From positions 3,816,001-3,880,000 of the forward strand of contig NZ_CP083546.1 of NCBI RefSeq assembly GCF_025144145.1: 64,000 nucleotides of DNA, read 5' to 3'. Shown here piece by piece: positions 1-8,344 of the stretch. Every line of letters starts with the position of its first letter. The first letter of the stretch is position 1. The notes beneath the pieces were generated by a model. It did no database searches and was not told the origin of the DNA. It saw nothing but the letters and a program-made list of their open reading frames with translations. Source of the DNA: Leisingera sp. M658 (GTDB lineage Bacteria > Pseudomonadota > Alphaproteobacteria > Rhodobacterales > Rhodobacteraceae). The position numbers and the translations under genes were made by a program.

Positions 1-492
1 GGCCTGGGCATCGTCCCGGTCCAGTTCTCGACGCTCGACCTGCTGCGCACCGAAAGCTATCTGCTGTTTTACCCGGGCGACAATTCCGAGACCTATCCGT
101 TCGATGATGAAACCTGCGGCGACACCCTGTGGGAGCTGGGTCTGGAATTCACCGTATCCCCCGGCAAGACCGGTTTCATCGGCGCCGAGAACCACTATGC
201 CGCTGAAGGCAAGGAACGGTTCAAGATCTACGGCGTCGTGCTGACAGGCACCACCCCGGCGGATGAGGGCGCGGACCTTCTGCAAAATGGCGAAAAGGTC
301 GGCGTGGTCACCTACGGCATGTATTCCGAGGTCAACAAGCATAACGTGGGCATCGCGCGGATGCCGGTGGCCTGCGCCAAGCCGGGCACCGAGCTGACAG
401 TCCGCAATGGCGATGGCACCGAGATTGCCGCCACCGCCGAAGAAATGCCCTTCTACGACAAGGACAAATCGATCCGCACCGCAAAGGGCTGA
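1..492 (+). CDS. dmmD: DmmD-like GcvT-family protein, C-terminal part (5' end outside window)
   Basis: Only the last 163 residues are present; the frame is open from base 1 to the stop at 490-492. The visible part is the C-terminal half of a GcvT/aminomethyltransferase fold, with a typical 'YPFDDETCGDTLWELGL' helix, a 'KTGFIGAE' segment and the final beta-barrel 'GVVTYGMYSEVNKHNVGIA'. GcvT-fold proteins bind tetrahydrofolate and transfer one-carbon units. It is followed in order by dmmA, dmmB and dmmC genes, matching the dmmDABC order described for dimethylamine monooxygenase in marine bacteria. DmmD would then capture or process the methyl carbon released from dimethylamine. The assignment rests on both sequence type and gene order; a plain aminomethyltransferase paralogue is the alternative. 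Confidence 0.75.
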   Translation, partial: GLGIVPVQFSTLDLLRTESYLLFYPGDNSETYPFDDETCGDTLWELGLEFTVSPGKTGFIGAENHYAAEGKERFKIYGVVLTGTTPADEGADLLQNGEKVGVVTYGMYSEVNKHNVGIARMPVACAKPGTELTVRNGDGTEIAATAEEMPFYDKDKSIRTAKG

Positions 493-500
493 GCCGGATC

Positions 501-537
501 CGGGGCGCCCCTTCTCAGGGGGCGCCCGCTTTCGTTC
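501..537 (+). terminator. GC-rich hairpin between dmmD and dmmA
   Basis: A 9-bp stem, GGGCGCCCC at 503-511 against GGGGCGCCC at 519-527, is followed by a short pyrimidine-rich tail (GCTTTCGTT). It lies directly after the dmmD stop and 38 bp before dmmA. It could be a partial terminator or an RNA-stabilising hairpin that sets different levels of DmmD and DmmABC. Confidence 0.45.
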
Positions 538-564
538 ACCCGGACTGCAGGAAAAGCGACCCAC

Positions 565-1176
565 ATGTCTAAAACCGAATTCCCCCCCTCCATCAACAGC
601 CGCCCTGTCTATGGCGAGCTTGAAGCCCGCCCGGGCAGCGGCCACCTGATGATTGCCGACGCGGCAGGTGCCGAGGCAATCCTTGAATTGGCCAAATTCG
701 TCGACCCTGGTTTCTGGGCCAAAGCCCATATCATCTATATCCCCAAGGGAACCGGCACCAAATTCACCAGCCAGCTGGAAGCGATTGGTGCGGGCCAGTA
801 TTATGCGGGTCCCTCCTATGAGGCCGCGCAAAGCCGCATCCGCCGCGCGCTGCAGGACTGCCACATGGGCACCCAAGTTTACCTGACCGGCACCGAAAGC
901 CTGATGGGCCAGGCCATGGCCGAGGCCACCGCAGCCGGCATCCCGCATACCGCGATCCAGACCGAACACCGCGGCTCCACCGCACGGCGCATGCAGTGCG
1001 TCCATTGCAAAGGCATCACCGAGGACGTCACCACCGACCCGTTTGAATGCAGTCACTGCGGCCTCAGCCTGTTCGTGCGCGATCACTACTCGCGCCGCCT
1101 GGCGGCCTTTCAGGGGGTGCGGGTGGATGCCGAGGATCCAGGCAACATCCCCGAAAAAGTGGAGCTGTTCAAATGA
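565..1176 (+). CDS. dmmA: Dimethylamine monooxygenase subunit DmmA-like, zinc-ribbon protein
   Basis: This 203-residue protein is of the DmmA type, the small partner of the reductase and heme subunits in dimethylamine monooxygenase. The N-terminal 130 residues look like a nucleotide-binding or electron-transfer-like alpha/beta domain. The C-terminus carries a four-cysteine zinc-ribbon or iron-site motif, C145-x2-C148 and C162-x2-C165. The ATG at 565 has a weak AGGAA-type ribosome site 11 bp upstream. The stop overlaps the dmmB start by 4 bp (ATGA), so the two are translationally coupled. Its exact biochemical role within the enzyme is not deducible from sequence. The complex should oxidise dimethylamine to methylamine and formaldehyde in the cytoplasm. 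Confidence 0.8.
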   Translation: MSKTEFPPSINSRPVYGELEARPGSGHLMIADAAGAEAILELAKFVDPGFWAKAHIIYIPKGTGTKFTSQLEAIGAGQYYAGPSYEAAQSRIRRALQDCHMGTQVYLTGTESLMGQAMAEATAAGIPHTAIQTEHRGSTARRMQCVHCKGITEDVTTDPFECSHCGLSLFVRDHYSRRLAAFQGVRVDAEDPGNIPEKVELFK

Positions 1177-2138
1177 GTGCTGGCACCGCAAAACTGAATG
1201 TCACCGTGGCCGAAGTCAAACCGGTCAATGATCTTGTCACCCGATTCAAATTTGTCCGCACCGGCGGCGGCGACCTGCCCACCTTCTCGGGCGGGGCGCA
1301 TACCGTGGTGGAAATGCAGGACGGCGGTATCACCCGGCTCAACGCCTATTCCCTGATGTCCAACCCCGCCGACCGCGGCGCCTACACAATCTCGGTCCGC
1401 CGCGATGACGCAGGGCGGGGCGGCTCCAAATTCATGCACTCTCAGGTGAAAGAGGGCATGGAAATGGTGATCTCCAACCCGGTGAACCTGTTCTCGCTGG
1501 ACCTGCGCGCCAAGAAGCATCTGATGCTGGCCGGCGGCATCGGCATCACACCCTTCATGGCCCAGATGCATCAGCTGGCAATGATGGGCGGCCAGTTTGA
1601 GCTGCACTACTCCGTGCGCAACGCTTCGCTTGGCACCTACGCCGAGGACTTGGCGGCAAAATATCCGGGCAAGGTGCACATCTATCACGACGACCAGGGC
1701 GAGGCGATCAACCTTACGACCCTGCTCGCCACCCAGCCGCTGGGCACCCATGTTTATGTCTGCGGCCCCAAGGGCATGATCAACTGGGTACACGGCACCG
1801 CATCGGAAATGGGCTGGCCGCGCGAGGCGGTGCACTCCGAGGAATTCCTGGCCCCCGCCTCCGGTAAACCGTTTGAGGTCAAGCTGGCGGTCTCTGGCAA
1901 GGTGATTCAGGTCGGCGAGCACCAATCGCTGCTGGAAGCGATTGAGGCCGCGGGCGTCGACGCCCCCTATCTCTGCCGCGGCGGCGCCTGCGGGCAGTGC
2001 GAAACCAATGTCGTCGGCTACGACGGCAAGTTCCTGCACTACGATCACTGGCTCGACGACGAACAAAAGGCGGGCGGCAAACACATCATGCCCTGCGTGT
2101 CGCGCTTTGAAGGCAAGACACTGGTTCTGGACCGCTGA
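1173..2138 (+). CDS. dmmB: Dimethylamine monooxygenase reductase subunit DmmB (PDR/VanB family)
   Basis: A 321-residue flavin/iron-sulfur reductase that passes electrons from NAD(P)H to the oxygenase. The order is a flavin-binding barrel with the 'RLNAYSLMSNP' motif (residues 55-65), a nucleotide-binding domain with 'AGGIGITPF' (120-128) and 'VCGPKGM', and a C-terminal plant-type 2Fe-2S ferredoxin domain with C268, C273, C276 and C308. This layout is typical of phthalate dioxygenase reductase/VanB proteins. I chose the ATG at 1173 because it overlaps the dmmA stop in an ATGA junction; an upstream in-frame start would lie inside dmmA. Position in the cluster points to dimethylamine rather than an aromatic substrate. 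Confidence 0.85.
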   Translation: MSAGTAKLNVTVAEVKPVNDLVTRFKFVRTGGGDLPTFSGGAHTVVEMQDGGITRLNAYSLMSNPADRGAYTISVRRDDAGRGGSKFMHSQVKEGMEMVISNPVNLFSLDLRAKKHLMLAGGIGITPFMAQMHQLAMMGGQFELHYSVRNASLGTYAEDLAAKYPGKVHIYHDDQGEAINLTTLLATQPLGTHVYVCGPKGMINWVHGTASEMGWPREAVHSEEFLAPASGKPFEVKLAVSGKVIQVGEHQSLLEAIEAAGVDAPYLCRGGACGQCETNVVGYDGKFLHYDHWLDDEQKAGGKHIMPCVSRFEGKTLVLDR

Positions 2139-2149
2139 GGGAGAAAAAG

Positions 2150-3193
2150 ATGACCATTCAATTCAACGACGAAACCTTCTACGGCGATTTCACCTTCAAG
2201 AACTCGGACTGGGCGATCAAGCGCTTCCCCTTTCCGTTCCACGAAGACAGCTACATGTATTCCGTGAACATGGAGCCGCATAAGTCTTACCGGCCCGGCT
2301 CGGTTTTCGAACGCACCTTCGATGTGGACGAGCATTATGTCTCGGAAATGAAGGACCGCGCCCGGGTGCTGGCCAATGACCCGCTGCGCTGCCAGTCGCT
2401 GCCGCATATGACCCTGGCCGGCTGGGACCTGGTTGAGCTGATCATGGAGGCCAAGGCGGCTGAATACCCCGATCTGTTCGAACTGCACAAGGACGGCAAC
2501 CGCTGGCGCTGGGTCAACAAACCGCTGGGCATCGACGACACGTTCACGTTCCTGGATGAAAGCACCCTGCCCTACGGGCCGATGGAATACATCACCCGCC
2601 AGACCCAGGGCGATTTTGCAGTGCTGGACCAGCGCGACGACAACCTGTGGATGGATGCTGGCATGGTCACCACCCAGGCGGACTGGAGCCTGGATTTCGA
2701 CATCGGCATGAACTTCTTTGAGTGGCATGCCCCGGTGCCCAAGGCAAATGAAATGGGCATCTTCGTGCGCGCATTGAAGTTCCTCCTCAACATCCAGCAG
2801 GGCCAGCCGGCCCGCCGCCTGAACTGGACCATGACCGTCAATCCGCTCTTGGACACCAGCCCTGAGAATTATCACAAATGGGGCACCATGAAGCAGGAAC
2901 TGACAAAAGAAAACATCGGCGAGAAGCAGCACCTTAGGGTCGAACTGCAGACCTTCTTCCGCCTGCCCCGCTCCAATGCGCTGGTGTTCCCGATCCGCTG
3001 CTATCTGATCCGGTTTGAAGATCTGGTAACGGTGCCGAAATGGGCACGCCGCCTGCACCGCGTCATCCGCGACCTGCCGGAGGAGCTGGCCACCTACAAA
3101 GGCTTTATCGACAACCGCCCGCTGATGGTGGAGTACCTGTCGCAGTTTGATGACGGCAGCCCGACCTCGGACGGTATCTGGGCAGACGACTGA
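2150..3193 (+). CDS. dmmC: Heme-dependent oxidative N-demethylase family subunit DmmC (DUF3445)
   Basis: A 347-residue protein of the DUF3445 / heme-dependent oxidative N-demethylase alpha-subunit type. Family members bind heme and carry out oxidative N-demethylation with electrons from the DmmB-like reductase. Family-like features include the N-terminal 'FPFPFHEDSYMYSVNMEPHKSYRPG' segment (split here for reference: residues ~23-47), 'MTLAGWDLVELIMEAKA', and the C-terminal 'FRLPRSNALVFPIRCYL'. GGGAG at 2139-2143 is a good ribosome site for the ATG at 2150, 11 bp after the dmmB stop. Same operon as dmmD-A-B. Together with tmm it would give the trimethylamine to dimethylamine to methylamine steps, apart from the TMAO-demethylase step that is not in this window. 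Confidence 0.8.
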   Translation: MTIQFNDETFYGDFTFKNSDWAIKRFPFPFHEDSYMYSVNMEPHKSYRPGSVFERTFDVDEHYVSEMKDRARVLANDPLRCQSLPHMTLAGWDLVELIMEAKAAEYPDLFELHKDGNRWRWVNKPLGIDDTFTFLDESTLPYGPMEYITRQTQGDFAVLDQRDDNLWMDAGMVTTQADWSLDFDIGMNFFEWHAPVPKANEMGIFVRALKFLLNIQQGQPARRLNWTMTVNPLLDTSPENYHKWGTMKQELTKENIGEKQHLRVELQTFFRLPRSNALVFPIRCYLIRFEDLVTVPKWARRLHRVIRDLPEELATYKGFIDNRPLMVEYLSQFDDGSPTSDGIWADD

Positions 3194-3251
3194 TTCTGAA
3201 CCAACCCGGCGGGCCGTCCCTACCCCCTGTCATTCAGGCCCGCCCCACTGA

Positions 3252-3284
3252 CTGCCGCCGCCTCTGGCCCGGCAGTTTCTTTTT
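3252..3284 (+). terminator. Rho-independent terminator after dmmC
   Basis: CTGCCG (3252-3257) pairs with CGGCAG (3270-3275) and is followed directly by the T-run TTTCTTTTT (3276-3284). It lies 59 bp beyond the dmmC stop, as expected for the end of the dmm operon. Confidence 0.6.
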
Positions 3285-3306
3285 GCCCGGAGATAAGCGG
3301 CGTTGC

Positions 3307-3499
3307 ACTCCCGCCCCCGCACCAGACAGCAGGCTTCGCCTGCCCCCTGTGCAGCGTTGGGCCGGGCAGCGCGCTTCGCGCGCTGCGGGCTGTTTCGGCA
3401 ACATCAGCCCCATAACGCAACCGCGCCGCGCAATGCGCGGCGCCACGCCCAACTGTGCAGGGGCATCTTCAGATGTTCCGCAGCAGGCGGGAGCGCTCC
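3307..3499. repeat. Dispersed intergenic repeat, copy 1
   Basis: This non-coding stretch between dmmC and the XRE gene begins with ACTCCCGCCC and ends with CAGGCGGGAGC, an inverted pair. Inside are two GC hairpins, one built on GCGCGCTTCGCGCGC and one on CGCCGCGC/GCGCGGCG. The second is followed by the word GCCACGCCCAAC. Copies with the same ends, inner hairpin and GCCACGCCCAAC word lie at 38514-38652 and 53340-53650. Confidence 0.55.
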
Positions 3500-3508
3500 G
3501 GCTGCGGC

Positions 3509-4165
3509 TCAGCTCGATTGCGGATACGAAATGATCGACAGATAGCGCGCGGGCAGCTTGATCAGCTGTTCCGGCCCATGCGGCGCGTCGGCATCAAAAA
3601 ACAGCGTGTCTCCAGGCTTCAACGGAAAAACCTTGTCGCCATGCCGGTAATCCACCTCACCTTCCAGCATATAAAGCAATTCAACGCCATCATGCTGGAA
3701 GGTCGGGAAGACATCCGACTCTTCGGTCAGGGAAATCATGTAAGGCTCCACCAAAACACCCGAGGCATTGGCGCCCAGATGCCCCAGCAGCTGATACTGA
3801 TGGCCCGCCCGCGTTCCGGCACGCTCGGTCTCGACGCCTTCGCCCGACCTGGTATGCACCGCTTCGCGGGTTTCCTCGAAACGGCGGAAGAAAGATGTGA
3901 TCGGAACGCTCAGCGCGTTGGCCAGCAATTGCAGCGTGGTCAGCGACGGGGATGTATTGCCGTTCTCGATCTTTGACAGCATTCCGATCGACAGCCCGGT
4001 CAGCGTGGCCAGATCGGCCACAGTGATCCCCTGCTGGCGCCGGAACGACCGGACCTCGCGGCCAATCGCCACTTCCAGAACTTTTTCCGCGCCGTCGCGG
4101 ACCCGATGCGGATCTTGAGAAAGGTTATTTGCCACTGCGTCGCTATCGTCTTTGGGTTTAGCCAC
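3509..4165 (-). CDS. XRE-family transcriptional regulator with C-terminal cupin
   Basis: A 218-residue DNA-binding protein. An XRE-type helix-turn-helix (about residues 37-90, 'ITVADLATLTGLSIGMLSKIE') is joined to a cupin barrel (about 145-212, 'LLYMLEGEVDYRHG', 'LKPGDTLFFDADAPHGPEQ'). This family often controls amine, amino-acid or polyamine genes, with the cupin sensing a small ligand. I chose the GTG at 4165 because AAGGAAG lies 8 bp upstream; an in-frame start 27 codons further upstream lacks a ribosome site. It sits between the dmm operon and the Liv-type transporter operon, so either could be its target. The ligand is unknown. Confidence 0.85.
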   Translation of the reverse strand: MAKPKDDSDAVANNLSQDPHRVRDGAEKVLEVAIGREVRSFRRQQGITVADLATLTGLSIGMLSKIENGNTSPSLTTLQLLANALSVPITSFFRRFEETREAVHTRSGEGVETERAGTRAGHQYQLLGHLGANASGVLVEPYMISLTEESDVFPTFQHDGVELLYMLEGEVDYRHGDKVFPLKPGDTLFFDADAPHGPEQLIKLPARYLSIISYPQSS

Positions 4166-4344
4166 TGTGTTATCTTCCTTATGGACGGCCTCTGACAAGC
4201 GCGCAGCGGGCGATACGCAAAAACTTTTCCGGACGCAAGAAACCACGCGAAAATTATTTTACTGGCATTACCACTTTTTCCCAAGCCCTCACCGTCACAG
4301 GAAAGAAAATTGTTGCTGTGCAACCCAGCTGAACAATAACGCTG

Positions 4345-4373
4345 ACAAGGAAACCCGGACCATCCGGCCCGGG
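4345..4373 (-). terminator. Terminator of the transporter operon (minus strand)
   Basis: Read on the minus strand, CCCGGGCC pairs with GGTCCGGG (one G-T wobble) around a GGAT loop and is followed by TTTCCTT. It lies just beyond the last gene of the minus-strand transporter operon (stop at 4408) and before the XRE gene. Confidence 0.5.
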
Positions 4374-4407
4374 CATTCAATCGCCAGCTTTCCGGATCTC
4401 CCAATCT

Positions 4408-5016
4408 TCAGTCATCCAGCAGCAGCAAACAGGCGCCAAGAACCTTGCGCGTGCCGTCAAACACCACTGATTTTTCGCCGCGCCAGCGGCTGGCATGGCG
4501 ATGGCCGACCGGCCATCCGGAGGTCAGGCTGCGCAGGGTTTCACCGGTCTCCGCTGCGATCCGACCCACCCGGGTTTTCAGATTGGCATGAAAAGTATCC
4601 CGGTGCAGTGCTTCCATCCGCAGATGAAACAGAGATGACCGGCTGCGCGGCGCGATCTGCATGGCGTCCACCTGCTCTTCCGCTCCGGCCCAGATCGCCA
4701 ATGCACGGGCTTGCAGCCGTTCGGCCTTATTCAATGCACCTGCCCGGAACTGCAGCACCGCCAGATTTGCGGCTGACGCAGCCCGGCGCAAATCATCTGC
4801 CGCAAAGGCAACCCGCGCCACAAAATCCGCCAAGCGGAACAGCTGCACCGCCTTGCGCGGGCGGTCACGTCCAGCCTCAGCCAGCGCCCTCTCCATCAGC
4901 CGCTCCCAGATCAGATCGGCGCGGGACCATCCCGCTTCGCGCGCGACCCGCATTTCCGCGTCAGGCTTAAAGCCCCAGATACGCGGCCCGGACGTGTTCA
5001 TTGCCGTGAAGCTCAT
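4408..5016 (-). CDS. Hypothetical helical (tetratricopeptide-like) protein, last gene of the transporter operon
   Basis: A 202-residue, mainly helical soluble protein with Ala/Arg-rich amphipathic helices such as 'RPRKAVQLFRLADFVARVA' and 'RRAASAANLAVLQFRAGA', resembling tetratricopeptide-type repeats. No catalytic motif and no signal peptide are seen. I place the start at the ATG at 5016, which has AGGGG 7 bp upstream; the gene then overlaps the end of the ATPase gene livF by 50 bp, and ATG 5001 is a possible alternative. The overlap and shared strand place it in the importer operon. Its function is unknown; an accessory or regulatory role for the importer is only a guess. Confidence 0.65.
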   Translation of the reverse strand: MSFTAMNTSGPRIWGFKPDAEMRVAREAGWSRADLIWERLMERALAEAGRDRPRKAVQLFRLADFVARVAFAADDLRRAASAANLAVLQFRAGALNKAERLQARALAIWAGAEEQVDAMQIAPRSRSSLFHLRMEALHRDTFHANLKTRVGRIAAETGETLRSLTSGWPVGHRHASRWRGEKSVVFDGTRKVLGACLLLLDD

Positions 5017-5674
5017 CTGCTGGCCCCTCCATTGCTGCATTTCCCGTTTCCAGAACATAGGCGTAGTCGGCCAATTCCAACGCCAGTTCGGCGTTCTGCT
5101 CAACCAGCACCACCGACAATCCGTTGGCGTTGATCTCCTCCACGATCCGGGCGATTTCCTCGACAATCACCGGTGCCAATCCCATCGAAGGCTCATCCAT
5201 CAGCAAAAGCCGCGGCTTGGACATCAGTGCGCGGCCAATCGCCAGCATCTGCTGCTCACCCCCGGACATTGTCTTTGCCATTTGGGTGCGCCGCTCGCGC
5301 AGGCGCGGGAAGCGGCTGAAGACATCTTCCAGATCCTCCTCCACTCCATCCGTATCCTTGCGCAAAAACGCCCCGGTGCGCAGGTTTTCCTCCACTGTCA
5401 TATCGGGGAAGATCCGCCGCCCCTCCGGCACATGGGCGATGCCGTGTGCCACCACCTTATGCGCAGGCAGATGGTCGATCCGCTTGCCCTCAAACGTGAT
5501 CTCGCCCGAAGTGATCGGCATCATCCCCGACATCGCCCGCAGCGTGGTAGTCTTGCCCGCCCCGTTGCCGCCGATGATGGTGACGATCTTGCCCTCCGGC
5601 ACCGCAACCGAGATGTTCCGGATCGCGTTGATCTTGCCGTAGTTGACAGCAATGTTCTTCATCTCAAGCAACAT
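4967..5674 (-). CDS. livF: Liv-type ABC importer ATPase (LivF-like)
   Basis: A 235-residue ATPase of the LivF/HAAT class that powers import at the inner membrane. Walker A 'GGNGAGKT' lies at residues 35-42; 'MSGGEQQML' is the signature and 'LLLMDEPSMGL' the Walker B region. All catalytic residues look intact. The gene overlaps the end of livG by 11 bp. The operon order is binding protein, livH, livM, livG, livF and the helical protein. The Liv family carries branched-chain amino acids, but also urea, amides and other small compounds; next to tmm and dmm genes a methylated-amine-related substrate is plausible. Confidence 0.9.
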   Translation of the reverse strand: MLLEMKNIAVNYGKINAIRNISVAVPEGKIVTIIGGNGAGKTTTLRAMSGMMPITSGEITFEGKRIDHLPAHKVVAHGIAHVPEGRRIFPDMTVEENLRTGAFLRKDTDGVEEDLEDVFSRFPRLRERRTQMAKTMSGGEQQMLAIGRALMSKPRLLLMDEPSMGLAPVIVEEIARIVEEINANGLSVVLVEQNAELALELADYAYVLETGNAAMEGPADELHGNEHVRAAYLGL

Positions 5675-6431
5675 GGCGTGCGCCTCCCAAATAGGCCTCG
5701 ATCACCGCCGGATGGTTGCGGATCTCCTGCGGGCCGCCTTCGGCCAGAAACTTGCCAAAACTCATGCAGGTGATGTTGTCGCACAGCCCCATGATCGCCT
5801 GCATGTCATGTTCAACGATCAGGATGGTGATCCCGTCCGCCTTCAGCCGTTCCATCAGATCCATCATCTGCCGGGTCTCTTCCGGGTTCATGCCGGTGAA
5901 CGGCTCGTCCAGCAGGATCACATCCGGATGGCTGGCATAGGCCACCGCCATGCCCAGCGCCCGCTGGTGACCATGACTCAAGTCGCCCGCGCGCTCGTGC
6001 ATCACATGATCCAGGCCGAAGAACTCCAGCGCTTCCTTGGCACGCGCCTCAGCACCGCTGCGGTCCTCGTGGTCCCAGCCGATGATCGCGGCAAAGATAT
6101 TGGGGCGGAACGGCATATGGGTGCCGACCAGCGCATTCTCCAGCACCGTGAGTTCAGCAAACAGCGTCGAGTGCTGAAACGTCCGCACCACCCCGCGCCG
6201 CGCAACCTCGTGCATTTGCAGGCCGGAGATATCTTCACCACGCAGCAGCACCTGGCCTTCGGTGGGCTTATAAAACCCCGAGATCATGTTGAAGGTCGTG
6301 GTCTTCCCTGCCCCGTTCGGGCCGATCAGCCCGTGGATGGTACCGTGTTCCACCTTGAACGACAGGCTGTCCACCGCTGTCAGGCCGCCAAACCGCATGG
6401 TCAGGTCTTTGACCTCAAGAAAATCAGTCAT
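5664..6431 (-). CDS. livG: Liv-type ABC importer ATPase (LivG-like)
   Basis: A 255-residue ATPase with Walker A 'GPNGAGKT' (residues 37-44), signature 'LSHGHQRALGMA' and Walker B 'VILLDEPFTGM'. The signature departs slightly from LSGGQ, a common LivG/UrtD-type variant. It overlaps livM by 4 bp (ATGA), so translation is coupled. It would form the ATPase pair with LivF on the cytoplasmic face of LivH-LivM. The substrate is not readable from the ATPase. Confidence 0.9.
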   Translation of the reverse strand: MTDFLEVKDLTMRFGGLTAVDSLSFKVEHGTIHGLIGPNGAGKTTTFNMISGFYKPTEGQVLLRGEDISGLQMHEVARRGVVRTFQHSTLFAELTVLENALVGTHMPFRPNIFAAIIGWDHEDRSGAEARAKEALEFFGLDHVMHERAGDLSHGHQRALGMAVAYASHPDVILLDEPFTGMNPEETRQMMDLMERLKADGITILIVEHDMQAIMGLCDNITCMSFGKFLAEGGPQEIRNHPAVIEAYLGGARHVA

Positions 6432-7408
6432 TCTGCCGGCCTCCGTTCCGCCGCGCCGCCCGCGGCACGTCTTTGGGTGAATTTCTGCACGATGCTTTCC
6501 AGCCCGCTGGGCAGGAACAGGATCGACAGGATCATGATGGCGCCATAGATCAGCGGCCGCATCTGCTCGAGGCCCAGCTCACGCAGCACAACCTCGTTGA
6601 TCACCGTCAGCACCACGCAGCCCAGGATCGGTCCGTAGAATGTCGCGGTACCGCCGACAATCGCCCAGGTCAGCACATAGACCATCAGATCAATATCAAA
6701 GGCGTTGGGATTGATGGTGCCAATGTAATGCGCCAGCAGCGCACCCGAGATGCCGGCAAAGCCCGAGGCGATGGCAAAGGCCAGCGTCCGGTAGGCCCGC
6801 ACATTCACGCCCGAGGCCTGCGCCAGCTTGTCTTGCCAATGCACCGCATGGAAGGTCAGACCAACCGGCGATTTCTCAATCCGCCACAAGATCCACAGGC
6901 AGACCGCCACAATGACGCCTGCAAAGTAGTAATAGGACGTCGGTTCAAAGAAATCGAACTGGTAGAACCCGACCGAGAAATCCGGCATCGGGTCGATCCC
7001 CTTGATCCCTTTGGCGCCGCCAAACGGGTCCCGGAACCGTTTCCACAGCAGGCGGATGATTTCACCCGCTGCAAACGATCCGATCAGGAAGTAAAACCCC
7101 TTCATCCGGAACAGCGGGAAGGACAGCAGCACCGCAATCAGCGCCGCAATCACCCCGCCCAGCAGCATCGAAACCGGCACATAAACACCCAGCTTCTTGG
7201 TCAGCAGGGCTGAGGAGTAGGCCCCAACCCCCATGATCACCACATGCCCCAGCGACCATTCGCCGGTCAGCGTCAGCAGCCGGTAGCTGGCCACCAGCAG
7301 CACATTGATGGTCAGGAACACCAGGATTTCCTGCTGCGAAAAGCTAAGGCCATGCGGCAGGGCAATCAAAGCGGCCAGCGCCGCGATCCATATCAGGAAC
7401 TTAGGCAC
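6428..7408 (-). CDS. livM: Liv-type ABC importer permease (LivM-like)
   Basis: A 326-residue integral membrane permease with about eight to nine hydrophobic segments and the family-typical 'YRLLTLTGEWSLGHVVIMGVG' early motif (residues ~42-62). 'GGTATFYGPILGC' is the conserved loop that contacts the ATPases. I chose the GTG at 7408 because GGGAG lies 8 bp upstream, giving an 8-bp overlap with livH; TTG at 7423 is a possible but weaker start. It pairs with LivH to form the translocation channel. Confidence 0.88.
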   Translation of the reverse strand: MPKFLIWIAALAALIALPHGLSFSQQEILVFLTINVLLVASYRLLTLTGEWSLGHVVIMGVGAYSSALLTKKLGVYVPVSMLLGGVIAALIAVLLSFPLFRMKGFYFLIGSFAAGEIIRLLWKRFRDPFGGAKGIKGIDPMPDFSVGFYQFDFFEPTSYYYFAGVIVAVCLWILWRIEKSPVGLTFHAVHWQDKLAQASGVNVRAYRTLAFAIASGFAGISGALLAHYIGTINPNAFDIDLMVYVLTWAIVGGTATFYGPILGCVVLTVINEVVLRELGLEQMRPLIYGAIMILSILFLPSGLESIVQKFTQRRAAGGAAERRPAE

Positions 7409-8270
7409 GGTCCGCACTCCCAAACAATCCGGTGGGCTTCACGATCAGCACAACCAGCATCAGCGACAGACCAACGATGTCAGCCAGCACACCATCATAG
7501 AAAGTGGTCACAAACGTATGCACCAGCGCATAAGCGACCGAGGCGACGATGGCGCCTTCCAGCGAGCCGACCCCGCCGACGATGATGACGATAAAGGCGG
7601 TAACGATCACCGAATGGCCCATATGCGGGTTGACCGAAACCAGCGGCGCGGTCAGCGCGCCTGCGATCCCGGCCAGACCGGCGCCGATGAACATGGCAAT
7701 CCGCGCGGTCATGGTGATTGATATCCCCTGCAGCGCCGCGGCTTCAGGATCCTGGGCTGATGCGCGCAGTGCCCAGCCGAACTTGGTCCGCTTCAAAAAG
7801 TACCATAGCGCCGACAGCAGCACGATTGCGGCAATGATCACATAGAGCCGCGCCACCGGCAGCCGCACCTTGTCACTGAACACGATGACCTCTTGGGTTA
7901 CCGGTGGAATATGCACCATCCGCACGCCGAACCCCATCACCGCCAGCGCCTGCAGGATCATCAGAAACCCGATTGAGGCGACCAGCCCGCCCAAGGGATT
8001 GTCCTTCAACGGCCGGAACAGCGCCTTTTCCATCAACAGGCCCAGACAGCCCACAAACAACAGGCCAATGGCAACTGCGATAAAGAACGGCACGTGCAGC
8101 TCTGCATAGAGCGCCACAATCGCATAAGCGCCCGCCATGAACAGTTCGCCATGGGCAAAATTGATCACCCCCATGACGCCAAAAATCAGCACAAGCCCCA
8201 CCGCAACAAGGGAAATATAGCTCGCAGCATACACGGCGTTCAGGCCGGTCTGCGCCAGAAGGTCCAGCAT
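7401..8270 (-). CDS. livH: Liv-type ABC importer permease (LivH-like)
   Basis: A 289-residue hydrophobic permease with the classic LivH motifs 'GLVLIFGVMGVINFAHGELFM' (about residues 26-46, given as a location) and 'IVGGVGSLEGAIVASV'. It is the first channel subunit after the binding-protein gene, separated from it by 74 bp. It works in the inner membrane together with LivM. Nothing unusual is seen in the sequence. Confidence 0.9.
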   Translation of the reverse strand: MLDLLAQTGLNAVYAASYISLVAVGLVLIFGVMGVINFAHGELFMAGAYAIVALYAELHVPFFIAVAIGLLFVGCLGLLMEKALFRPLKDNPLGGLVASIGFLMILQALAVMGFGVRMVHIPPVTQEVIVFSDKVRLPVARLYVIIAAIVLLSALWYFLKRTKFGWALRASAQDPEAAALQGISITMTARIAMFIGAGLAGIAGALTAPLVSVNPHMGHSVIVTAFIVIIVGGVGSLEGAIVASVAYALVHTFVTTFYDGVLADIVGLSLMLVVLIVKPTGLFGSADRA

Positions 8271-8344
8271 TGGATTGTCTCTTTAATCAGTCGGTCTGCG
8301 GCGCGAGGATCTGCCCCCCGCCGCGGGATTGCCTGCCTGAAAGA

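Noticed and set aside
1110-2084. Long minus-strand open frame opposite dmmB
   Set aside because: High GC third positions of dmmB create antisense open frames. The translation is rich in His, Gly and Val without any family pattern, whereas dmmB has clear motifs.
3283-3545. Small open frames between dmmC and the XRE gene
   Set aside because: They overlap the structured repeat with inverted ends. No ribosome site and no family-like sequence are seen.
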